Shown: in pieces, positions 46,901-58,800 of the stretch
How positions within the stretch are numbered: the stretch's first letter is position 1
Layout: every line of letters begins with the position of its first letter
Source of the DNA: Ectocarpus siliculosus
Taxonomy: Eukaryota > Sar > Phaeophyceae > Ectocarpales > Ectocarpaceae
DNA length: 64,000 bases
Assembly: GCA_000310025.1 (NCBI GenBank)
Contig: FN649726.1
Coordinates: forward strand, 1,968,546-2,032,545
Direction: 5' to 3'
The notes under the pieces: model-generated
The model's database searches: none
Seen by the model: only the letters and a program-made list of their open reading frames with translations
Told to the model about the DNA's origin: nothing
Position numbers and translations under genes: made by a program

Positions 46901-47897
46901 CGTTGGCACCGCCACCACGCGGTTCTCTCCCCACCCCCCTTGATCCCGCTCTGCCGTCCCCCCTTCCCACCGAGTGGTGGCGCTGGTCCCTGCCATGGCC
47001 ATCCCCCGTTAGACGCGACCAGAACTCCCCGCCCCTTCCCAACAGCGCGATCTCGTCGGCGTCCCGAAACGCTCGCACGACCTCGTTGGGGGGAAGCGCG
47101 CTCGGGCCCGTGCCGTCTCGGAAATCGATGCTCCCCACGTAGTCCGCCACCTTATCGCGGGACAACATGAAAGGGCGGCGCCTCTCTTCCGTCGGATGGC
47201 GTTCCATCTGCTGTCACCACTTGAAACAAGATGACTGAAGAACGGTTTTCTCATACTACCTACACAAGAAAACCTACAGATATTTGCACGTGATGGGGGG
47301 CGTAGGATTCCATCGCTACTCTTGTCTTTCTTTGCGTCGCTGCGTCCTTCGAGAGAAATTGCCGGAGTCTTCCGACCCGTGGTTGTCATTCGTAAACAGG
47401 TGTATTTCACGGCGCAGTGGGATGCTTTCTAATCACGACACACATTTAGTTCTACCGCACCAAGAGATGCTCAAGTTGTCGAACGACTGGCGCAGTACTC
47501 ACAATATCTTCTTGACACCCTTGTCGTTCGTCTTGCTTTTCATATATTTTCTCCATTTGAAGGGTCATAATTCTCTGCAAAGAAGTGGCTACAGGAATGA
47601 CAGGTATGTATGCTCTCTCGCTATCAGGCAACTCACCTCTTCGCGGAGCAATGGCTCTTCTTCATCAAATTGGGCCTCCCCTATCCCAAAGCCGCCGGAC
47701 CCCCTCCGAAACAGTGTGCCGTCGTCACCGTTATCGCCGCTGCCCATCCCCTGACCGACGTTGTGCGGTGTTTCCCAGGACTTGACAGAACGTCTGCCCC
47801 CCACCGCCGCTGCTGATGCCTCTGCCTGTGGTTCCACCTCTTCCCGAATATTGGTGGGAGAATTCCTTCCAGAAGTTGAGCCGGGCGTTCCTGGTAC
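43906..47897 (-). CDS. Multi-pass membrane protein, TMEM237-like
   Basis: Exons 47897-47637, 47207-46845, 45926-45789, 45427-45287, 44469-44332 and 44118-43906 are all phase 0 and join into one frame (417 residues as listed). The first exon may begin upstream; its frame is open to a start-like codon at 47990. The N-terminal half is hydrophilic and low complexity (acidic FDEEEPLLREE, then Arg/Gly-rich), ending ESATTGKFFK. Four hydrophobic segments follow, one per exon: LLVQGVLAGLTLASAYAMLL; AMFFLCTLALMG; VLLYGGCLVSSLVCAVADT; LARLLLAWIGLFLVC. This layout (disordered N-terminus, four C-terminal helices, QGxLAG in the first) and the length fit TMEM237, a ciliary transition-zone protein of about 400 residues. 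Similarity is topological plus a short motif, so the family name is tentative; the exon chain is firmer. Confidence 0.6.
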
Positions 47898-47990
47898 CTG
47901 CAAGTTTGTCCGATTGCATACGGTTCTTGACAAAGGTTGTGCCCGTCGCTTCTGAACCGTCTTCTGTGCATAACTGTGCGTATTGGACAA

Positions 47991-49853
47991 TCTACAACAG
48001 GAGTTCTGCGAGTGTCGTGGAGGGGTTCCCTGCTTTCAGCCGGACCTTGAAGGCGATGTCGGAAATACATGTACTTTGATTGGCACCCTATGAGCCAACA
48101 CGGCGACCAACTCTTCGCAGAGTCAGATGCACCATGATGGTGTTGCCGCCACCGCGTGTCTTTGCCCGTTTTTCGATGCACTCAAGGTGCGACAGCCTTT
48201 GTCTCACGGCCTTTCACCTTCTGCATCGAGCGTTGCCTCGCCAGCTGCAGGAGTGACGGGGACGTCCTGCCACGTTCGTCTCTTCTTCGATTGCGTTGAC
48301 CATCAGCTGCAGATAGCGTCGACCTCACTTCCCCGTCCGTGGAGTCAGAGGTCATCCTATCCCTAGGTCAACACAACATTTTAAATGGTTCAGTAGACGA
48401 TATGTAGTGGGAAAGCATACAAACGATCGTAGCTATCGAAGCAGCTTGTCTTACGGACACAACGAAATGTGAACGGTTGTTGTCCACTCCTTTGCTTGAG
48501 AGACTGAACAAAAAGGGGTAGTTAGTCGCGGCCATCGACGCGTTTCCCACCCTAAATATTGGTGCAAGGAACCTCTGCCCAAACAAACTAGCTACGACGA
48601 TCGTACGTGAACACCTCTGCATCAATTGTCTCCTGGGGGTGCTACGAAATGGCAGCCAGGAATACCACATTTAAGCCATAATGCACTCCAATGTGCTTCG
48701 TCTGGTCCACTGATTCGGCCGTAATGACGTCGAGCCCAGGATTTCGAAATCTTCCTATGTTTATCTATGGCTCACCCGAATCTTTCTCTGGGTTCTCGTT
48801 GGTTGTCCTCGGAGTCGGTAGAAAATGGGCTAGCCGGGTCAGCTCCGCTTGTAGGCCCTCGGCTTGCTTGCCTGTATGTGTGTGCCGCATATCGTAGTGA
48901 TGAAGCGTATGATGCAGGCGAGAGGAACGACTCTTCACCGCACAACATGCTGTATTTTTAGTAGGTACGTGTGTACGAACCCGGTCTCCAGACGTTGGTG
49001 TAGGCTTCGGTGGTCACAGGTATGATTTCGCAGTCAGTCAGTCAGTCATGAAACCACGTACTGTCGTCTTCCACATGTAGACTAAAGGGGCTTGTCAACA
49101 CACTTGTTGTGAGAAGAAGTACAGAACAAGATAATTTGTTAGTGTAGTGGTACCAAGTATCTGGAGCACTGCCACAGTTGTTCGTTGTCTCTCCTTGTTG
49201 CTCTTGTTGTTGTTGGTGATGGTGTTGGTGGTGGTGATGGTGGCGGCGGCGGTGGTGGTGGTGGTGGTCGTGGTTCTTCTTAGACCCTTTTGTCCAGTAT
49301 GTCCCTGCACACCCCGACTTATGCGGAGGATCCCACTGAAGAGCGTATCGCGCTGGCCGCAGGGCCGTATGTTCTTTGGATACGGTCATTTATTTGTTCC
49401 ATGACTTTCGGCAAGGATTTTGTTGATACACTCTTCTATGGATTACATCTACATGTAGGGTCTACAGTCAGTAGTACAAAAGTGCACAACGTTCTCTTCA
49501 TCGGCACCTGTTGAGTAGTCTCCTCATGGTCGAATTGTTGCCTGCTCTGAGCACGGGAAGGCTCGAGATGCTGGATCTCAGAGGGTTGGCAGAACAGTGA
49601 AAGAAGAAGCGCACACATCGTCGTCCGACACGTCGGAAGTCGGTGCGGCGGAATAAATTTTTCATGGCGGTTTCATTCGGAACGATCTCGGAAATTTCAC
49701 CGGGCTGCTTCTGCAGCAGCAAAGAGCCAAGCGAGATGCGCTGCCCCAGCCGAGAGACCTATCGAAGAACCCTTCACTCAAACACCAGCGATCGTGCATG
49801 CAGACGAGAGCTCGTTCATCAACACCCAGGCTTTCAGGCCGCTGGGCGCAACG
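47991..49853. other. Divergent intergenic region
   Basis: About 1.9 kb between the minus-strand TMEM237-like gene and the plus-strand E4-E2 gene, expected to contain both promoters. It includes a (GGT/GTT)n microsatellite at about 49204-49275. No exon or TATA box supported. Confidence 0.5.
49204..49275. repeat. (GTT/GGT)n microsatellite
   Basis: Imperfect trinucleotide tract, GTTGTTGTTGGTGATGGTGT and onward to GGTGGTGGTGGTGG. Confidence 0.9.
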
Positions 49854-52800
49854 ATGGCTTCTCTTCCAGGCAACGGAGTAGCGAGGACGTTTCTAGACAT
49901 GGGCGTCCTTGGCGTCCTGCTGGTTGGTGCGGCGCTGGTGATCTTGGTGCGAACCACGTGGAAGAAGAAGCGAGACGAGAGTGTTGCTGAGCCAGCAGTG
50001 GATACTGCAGAGCTTAGACGGAAGCGCATGGCGATGCTGGGCTCTCAGGTGTGACGGTTTTCAATACCGAGGCGGAATACATATACCATACGTGCAGGGC
50101 ACGTGGAGGGCAAACCCTTTACTTTCTGCTACTCCAGAATACTGCTGTACATGCAATTGCGACAGCTTGCTCATTCGTGTGGCGTGTTAGGGCGACACCC
50201 TTCCCTTGACACAAGCTGAGATACCCCAAACACATAACCCTTCTATCCACAGGGCTGCTTCATCAGTTTCAATGCGTTCGTTGTTGTTTTGTTTAATTAA
50301 AACACTGAAGACTACTTACTTGTAGCTGTTTTCGGAACGAGCAAGCTGGATCGAAGTCATGGTTAGTACCAGGTGGAATCACCTCAAATAGAACGCCACG
50401 CCTTTCTTATCTGCAACCAACAATGGGCTTGTCCGAACAGGCGGTATGCCGCTGTCTTGTACATGCACGAACCATTTCCGGGGTCCCGTTGTCCATGGGA
50501 GTTGCCGGGGGGCGGCAGGTAAACCTTGGGGCCAAGACTATACCTGAGGCAAATTGATAAGACAGTAAATCAAGCACCCGCTCTCTCACACACAAGGAGC
50601 CCCCCCGGTAGCTTCGAATACCGCATCTCAGTACTGCGGTCCATGTGCACAGCAGCGCTGTAGTATCAGTGCTCAAGTTCCTGTGAGGCGCCCCACTGCC
50701 CCACGGCAGAGGATTCCCAATCCTGTGCACCCCTAGGTTGTGGCACATACTAAGAAGACGAGGGGCAACTTGAGTCGCATGGAAAAACAGCAAGGATACT
50801 CAATGGGAACTGATGACGTTCAGTTATCGGTACCATAGCGCGCCCAAAACATGCCTACACCCATTCGATACCCTCCCCCCTTGCCCTTCTCTAACATCTC
50901 ATTCGTCTCTTCCTAACACAGGTCAACAGTACTCCCATTGAGCGTCGGGCCACTGCCACCACCACCAACTCCGACCCAAAGGCGAAACATACCCCCAAGA
51001 AAAGAGTTTCAAGGACCAAAAGGACGGACGCGCTCGTGCACGTCGAACCCGAGAAAAAGGTCAACACGGTGGCGAGCCGTTCGGAGCTTCGAAACAAACG
51101 CGAGGCCTTCGTCGCGGCAGCAACTCTTCCCCCCGCCGACAGCGGGAGCGCCAGCCAGCGGGATGAAGACAGCAACGCAGACCTTGCCGGTGAGAGGTCG
51201 TCGTCATCCGCAGCTACAACAAGAAGAGCTCCCAGGACCTCGTCGTCGCCCTCCTCCCCGCCGCCGCCGACCGCCTTGGCCGACGCCGCCGACGCCGCCG
51301 CCCCTGCGCCGGAAACGCCTCCTTCTGCCACAGAAACAGAGCAGCCGCCCTGCATCTCGGCCTCAGCTCCAATGACCACGTCTCTAGAGGGATCTAGGCC
51401 CGGGCAGCCATCAGATGTACCGGAGCCGCAACCGTCATCGCCAGCGGCCGCGCCAGCAGCAGTAGCCACCCCTGCGCCGGAAACGCCTCCTTCTGCCACA
51501 GAAACAGAGCAGCTGCCCTGCATCTCGGCCTCAGCTTCAATGGCCACGTCTCTAGAGGGATCTAGGCCCGGGCGGCCATCAGATGTACCGGAGCCGCAAC
51601 TGTCATCGCCAGCGGCCGCGCCAGCAGCAGTAGCCACTCCTGCGCCGGAAACGCCTCCTTCTGCCACAGAAACAGAGCAGCCGCCCTGCATCTCGGCCTC
51701 AGCTCCGATGACCACGTCTCTAGAGGGATCTAGGCCCGGGCGGCCATCAGATGTACCGGAGTCGCAACCGTCATCTCCAACGGCCGCACCAGCAGCAGTA
51801 GCCACCCCTCTGGCGACCGGCCCAGCCCCCACCCCCCCGCCGCCGCCGCCTAACCTTCCGGGATGGATGCAGCTGAGCGAGCTGCTGGAGCTGCTGGAAT
51901 CAGGGGCCCGTCCAGCATACGAGGCACTGACCGGCATCGTCTGCGTCGACGTGGTCGGCAATGATCTTACTTGGAGGAGCCGAGGCGACGGCCCCGCCGG
52001 CCCCGACACCACGGCGGGCGTTTGTCGGAGGTGGTGGGATGCCGCGTGGGGGGCCGGGGAGGTGGAGGCCGCGCGCGTGGCTGCTGATGTGCTTGGTTTG
52101 CACCTCGACGCCATGCAGGTGTGACTATGTAGCAGTGAGAGGGTGGCTCCGCTGGGGTTGGAACAAAGATTGCCGTAGTACATGTGGCGTCAAGGTTCTC
52201 ACTCTGTGCGTTCATGCTTGATATATCGAGGCCACGTGACGTGCGTGCGGTAGCTTCGGTAGTTTCTTAGGGCAGGTGGCAAGTTCTTGCTTGCTTTGGC
52301 CTACACAGCAGTCGTGCAGAAGCGCTCTTATCAACATTGTCTTCTGCTGTTGTACGATTGCCAACCCATGATGTTTCGTTCCCAGTTGGGCTGGGTCGCA
52401 CAACCTCATCAATCTTACGGGAGCATGCTGCCGTGCAACGGCAACAAACCCTATACCCCTCGCGGCGAGCCGTTTTGGTCATCTCGCCAAAACTTCTTCC
52501 CCCCTCCCTCTGCCTGCAACCTGCAGGACGATATCTTCTCGAGCGCTGATGAACAAGGCGGTGCTCTACTGCTAGCATTTCTGGGCACCTCGCCTAGCCC
52601 GTTGATGGTTCGCCACGTCTTCCTAGGGAATCCCTCAGCGGCAAGGGCGTCCCTGCGGCTCGCTGTTGCAGTTTTACGTGAGGTGCGAGGGGAAGCAGCA
52701 TCACCAGGAGCCCAGGTCCCCGCTGGGCGGCGAGGGACGAGGGCTACAGCAGCATCGGCCAACGCAACAGCTTGGGCGGACACGGCTCGACGCCTAGAGG

Positions 52801-55800
52801 CGTGGCAGCCTCTGGAGGGGCTCGAGAGCCTAGAGCGGCTGCTTCGGAGCGCCGCCGGTGCCGCTGCTTTGGCGGCCGTCCTCGGCCTTGAGGCGCGCCG
52901 GGAGTACGCGCACGGCGCCGAGCTCGAGGCCGAGTCCGTGCTCGGGCCGCTGCTTGGCGGGCTGTCTTGTGTCTTGACGCTCAACGAGCACCTCCGAGCG
53001 GCTCAGGAGAACGCTGGAGCCAATCCGTACTCGTCCGGCTCGCCGTCTCTGGGGAACCAGATGACCCAGCAGCTGGAGGAAGAGGCGTGGAAGAGAGTGC
53101 CGGCGGCGCACAAGCTCGCCAGGCGCCTCGCCGTGCTCAGGAAACCCGGGCCCCGCGCCCACAACGCCGCGGTCCATGAGTTCAACGCCTCCGTCGAGAC
53201 GGCGGCGCGGAACAGGCAGAGCTTCGTGGCGCTCGTCGAAGGAACGCTCGTGAAGGTATGGATGGTTCAAGGCCTTGGTTCTTGCTTGCTTGTCCCCGTA
53301 TTCTTGGAAGTCATGTGCCGTCCACTGCCTTGAAGGTGTACGTCTGCCGACGCTTGCCTCAAGAAAAGCTCTACGGTACCCGGAGACAAACGTATCCGCC
53401 GCTCTCGCCCTTTCTTTGAACCAATAGTGTCCCCTCCCCCCCCCCCCCCCCCCCCCCCCCCNNNNNNNNNNNNNNNNNNNNNNNNNNNNNNNNNNNNNNC
53501 TTTTCCCCTTTTTTTTGAACCGCTGGTTCCCCCCCCCCCCCCCCCCCCCCCTCCCCTCCCATACTTTTTTCCCTGCGGACCGAAGGCGATGACCACCAAG
53601 GGCGTTGCTCGCGAGTCCAAATCCGACGTTTGCGCTTGGCTCTCCAAGGCCATTTTCCTACACGAAGGCCTCCCCGAGATGTGCGACGACCACAGCGCGC
53701 CGGAGCTGTTGGGCGGGGAAGGGTCGACGTGCGCTTCCTCGGGGTTCCTGATGAGCTTCTCGGCCCTGCTGCTCCGCATGGGAGTCGGGCTGTTCTCCTC
53801 TGTTTGCCCCAAGGTGTGCCTAGGGCAGATGACGGAAGGACCGGGACGCCGCGCTTACCTTGCCCCTTTTGAACACCGCTAGAACACATTCCGAAGCAAT
53901 CCAAAACAGTGTTGGTTGATGTTTGTGTGCAGCAGTGAAAGCAGAGAAATAGAGGGAGGCCTGGTGCTGATGAGCCGATTGTCCTCAGAATCGTGCTGCT
54001 CCTGCGGAACAATCGATCTTTGAAACTCGGACCAATTGGTTCTTGTATACACCTATCCAATACTGCATTCCACGCGTACAGCAGTAGTATTGCAATTAAC
54101 GGGTTGTACGACTAGCTTACCTTCCCTTTACCCTCCTTGCTGTGTAAGTAATAGACCAACCTGACCGCGCGATAACACTTTTTATTTATTTTCGCGTCTA
54201 CCTCACCCCCAGTGCGCAACAAACGATGATCCTCTCCCCTGCGAACTCTCTCTCTCTCGCGCGCTTCTTGCCCCCCCCCCCACCCTTCGATCTTCGCGCT
54301 GTGGCACACAGAGCATGGGCTTGGTCGAGATCGACTACGTCGAAGGAGGTTCGGTGAACTGGTCGAGCGGCCTGCCGGCAGCCTCGATTGACGACGACGA
54401 CGACCCCGACGACTGCGAGGGCGATGAGGAGGTCGGCCATGGAGACGGGAACGTTGGAGGGGGCGTAGCCGTGGCAGCAGAAGCTACACCACCGCACGAA
54501 AGTGGAGGCGTCGAAGAGGAAAAAGACGGGGGGGCAGGAGAACCGCGAGAGAGCAGTGGAGAGGCTGCGGCGGCTGCCACGATTTGCGGGAGTGGTGATG
54601 ACGTCGGAAACGAAGTGGCTTCGGCGGCGGCGGCGGCGGCGGCGGATGACGAAGGAGAAGAGGAAGAGCGAGAGCAAGAAGAACCACCCCGGCGTGGCTT
54701 CAGTTTCGCGACCGAGCTCTTCTTCCTCACTCACCGCGCGCTCCAGGTGATCATCAGCCCTCTTGACCGCCGGCGAGGGGAAATGCGCAAGAGAATCAGC
54801 GACATCGCGCTCGCCAGGACAGGGCTCTCTCTTTCCGGCGACGGCGATGCCGAAGGGGAGGACGAAGCGGGCCGCGGCACGGCCGGGGTTGCACTCAAGA
54901 TCTTCAAAGAAGCGAACTCCGCCATCTCTCTCGCCTGGTCCGTGGAAGGCTTCAGCTCGGACGCGGTCACGGGCCACGCCTGCCAGCTGGCACTCTTCTC
55001 CGCGTCGTGGCTCGAGCTGTACATCGGCGAGGGCAACGCCACTAGCAGCAGCAACTGTTTGCGGTCCCCTTCCGGTGCCCCCCTCCCTGTTGCGGCCGCT
55101 GAGGGTAGCGCGAGCGCAGCAGCCGCGGCGGCGACGTCGGTGTCGAAGATAGCCCCTCCGCTGATCGAGACGATCTGCGCCTCCTGGGTGCGGGGTGCCT
55201 CGAACGGTCGGGACGAACAGTTCCTGAGTCGCCGGGCTGCGGAGGACGCGGCCACGTTCTGCGGGAAGATCATGGAGCGGGTGAGTGGTGCCATCTTCCT
55301 TGCACTATACAAACGCGACTCCCGGATCTATCGCCATGCGTTACATACAGACGATGACTATTGTGCCCTACCTGAGAGTTTGAGCAGCCCGATACGAACA
55401 GATACCATACTCGAAACAGGGAGAATTGTGAAGCCGCTGTTTGCCAGTTGCATTTCGGCGATGAAGACGAGGCGATGAATATGCTTCTTCTCTCCACTTG
55501 CACTAGTGAAACCGCTTTTTGTCAGTTGAAGATAGGTGATGAAGACGCTTTTCTGGTTGCACGTCTTCGCGTAAATGGGACAGGTGGACCTCCGCCTGTC
55601 GCCGGTAACGCAGAACAAGCTCGTGGGAGTCCTCGAGACCCTCATCCAGACAGGCACCTGGGCCCTAGAGAACGACAGGAGAGGCCGGAGAGGAAGCAGC
55701 AGAAACGGCCCCGTCGCAAGGTCTGGGGGGTTCAGCGGCTCCATGTACTGGGGGAATCGACGCGGGTATGCCGGGGCCATCTTGGACAGCGGGGAGCTGA

Positions 55801-58800
55801 GGACGTCGCTCCCGCGACAGCTCATGAGGCTGTACGCGTCGGTTCAGCAGATCGAAGGGATGGCCGCGACCGAATACATCGGGTATTTTAAGTTTAGGTG
55901 GGTGTTGTGGCTCGCCCGACGGGCCTCCTGTTTGCAACAACTGTTTGTTTTCGGCGGTATCGACCGGCGCGCGCATGCACGCACACAGAAACATGTTGAA
56001 ACAATATCGATATCGCAACGGTTTTCCGCTTGGCTGCTATGTGTCGCTGAGAGAACGTCTTTACTCATCGAGGTCTTCAGGCGTCAGCTAATGTAACAGC
56101 AGTCGCATTCATTAGGACGTTACCTTATTCATTAGGACGTTCTTCGCTCACGCTGCCGGACCGTGGTCCCCTTTTCTGAGCACGGTTTCCGGGCTTCTTT
56201 TCTGATTTTTTTCTTACGAAAACACAACAGATTTAATTAACATCTTTCACAGGCCACAGGGAGCCTTTATTTATTTTGTTTTTCGTACGTTTCGCTTACG
56301 CTTCGCCATCACGCTGAAACCGGCTTGCGTCTGCTTGCCTTAACGTACACATGACAAATTGAACTGTAAAGCGTCCGGGTGCGCGTGGGCACCATCCTCC
56401 TTCAGCTGTGGTCGCATCCTCTGGGAGAACCTCGACAGGTGATCCTCGACCTCGTTCGCGCCTCGATGGCCACATCGACAACGGCAGCGTCAACCCCGCC
56501 GTCGCCAGACGTAGCCACGGCCACCGGCGGTGTCAGCATGTCGGGCGGCGGCGGCGGCGGCGGCGGTAGAACGATGACAGCGGAGACCGCTCCGGCGGAT
56601 GCCAGGCCTCTGGCGACGGAGTTCTTCATCTCCGCCTTCGACACGATCAACTATTTCTTCAACCTGGCCTTGGACCACCTGAGGGACGGCGTGATCGAGG
56701 AGAGGGGCAACGGGGGCAGATCCCTCGACGCCGGCCATGAGCACTGGCACAAATACATGTCCGATCGAAAGCAGGTCGTCTCCGCGCTCAAGAACATGTA
56801 AGAGCAAGAGAATTGCACGATGTCAGAAACCCTCTCTTTTGTTTGTAGTCCCGAAGTTACCTCCGAATATGGTCACCACACACACAACTTATCAGTCGCC
56901 TAGTCACACGTGCACATTGTGTTCTGTCATTAGCAAATAAGGGCAGAGGTTTGTAAAGCGCTCTTTACTCTGTGTGCCTGGACCGTCCCAGGAATGTTGT
57001 CCATTCGTTGGTGTGAGGGTGTACAACAGAAGAGACGGATGTGCTGACCGATGGGTAGATATGTCTGTGGGACCTTGAGAGGGTAAGCGCTGGGTGTGCA
57101 CTATGGGAGCAGACAAGCCTTGGCGATAGAAGCCTCTTGAAGTTGTGTCCGGCTGTGGTGTCAGTTGTGACACCATCTTTTTCGAGTTGATGGCGTGAAA
57201 CAAGAGGTGTCTCCCCACGAAAACACCTGCTTGGACCCTCCTCTCCCACCCACCTATCTACAAGACAGCGGTACTCCTGCAGAAGAGGTTTTGGGGATGT
57301 TTGAGGGTTAAACGCGCTCACGCAATGCCGGATCCTCCACTGCAGACAAAGGGCCCTTCACAAGAGCGACCATACACCCTCGGCAACAACAACCGCTAAC
57401 CTAGGGTCATGGTCATGGCGTCTTTTTAACCCTGACCGCGGTAACTTGTAGGTCTTTCCGTTCAGAACGTGCGCTGCAAAAAGGTCTTGAAAGCACGCAC
57501 CCAGGCAAGAACAATCTGCGTAGTTCATACATCTCGCTCTCGTGAAGTATGTTGCACACCTCGTGGAACGGTTCGTTCTGGTTTGCCCCAAACTAGACGT
57601 CCACGCTACTCTGGCCACCTACGTTGCTGCACTATCGTGTGCCTCTGGTCTGTTCCTCGTGGCAGGACCGTCCCGGTCCTGACGCTCCTGACCACCCTCG
57701 GCGAGGAGAAAGAGGTGATGGATGCCCTCCGCATTGGAGAGTTGGGAGCGCGTTCTGCCGCCCTGCTGTCGGGCATGCTCCGCTCTCTCTACGGCGAGGA
57801 GTCGGCCGCGTTTGCGGTGGCCGATCCAAACGCGTGGGGATTCGACAAGGTTTGTGTGTGTGTGTTTCTTTTTAATTAGCATCGACGCTAACCGGCTGAC
57901 GAATGAAAATACGTCAGTCTCAGTGCGGTTGAAAATAAAAAATGCTTCTAACGGCCATGGTCAGGGACCCCGTGGGAGGGTGTCATGGGGAAGGTTATGC
58001 TTCTCTCCGAATTAAAGCCAGCTACGGTGTGTATTTGTGCGTGCGTTACGTAGGTCTCACGCGATAACTCACCCCCTTGGACCGATTCTCAAAGCTCGAT
58101 TGCTCCACGACGAAGAGGATGCCAAAATCGAACGACACGCTTTCGGAGAGCTCTCGACAGGACGGTTCCAAAGCCACGCCGCTTTCGGCATCGTCACTGT
58201 TATTGTTACGACAGTAGTGGAGCTTTGACAAAGGGTCCAGGGGGTGTGGTATCGTGCGCGACCTACAGCGTGCACGTTGGTTATATATATAATAGTCCGT
58301 CTTGTTGAAGACGGGTATCACTAGAGGTAGCAAAATAGTAGAATGGAGCGCCACCATCAACCTCAGACGGATATACTATATCCCGCACGCGGGTCTCTCG
58401 CCCGTTCTCCCCTCCAGGCTGAGCTAGGAGGAATGGCCTGTGACCTGCTGGTCGGCCTCACAGCGCACGGCGACGCCGCCCCCACCCGAGCCTTCGCTGC
58501 GGCGTTGCACCACGCCGACTCGGAATTCGACGGCCGGCTGCTGGAGGCCGTGGCGGCGGGGGAGGGCGGCGCGGGCCTTGGCGGGACGCCGGCGTTGGCG
58601 CGCTTGACGCGGGCCCTGGAAGCGGCCGACGAGGACCGCCGTAAAATGGAGGAGGAGCAGGCAGCAGCGGCCGCGGTGGCAGGCGAAGGAGGACAGGGTA
58701 GCGGCGGCAGCGGAGATCCGTTTGAAGGGGTTCCGGAAGTGGCGGCGGATGATGAGGAGTTGGTCCGGGAGTACGGCGACGCCATCGCAGACCTAGTGCA

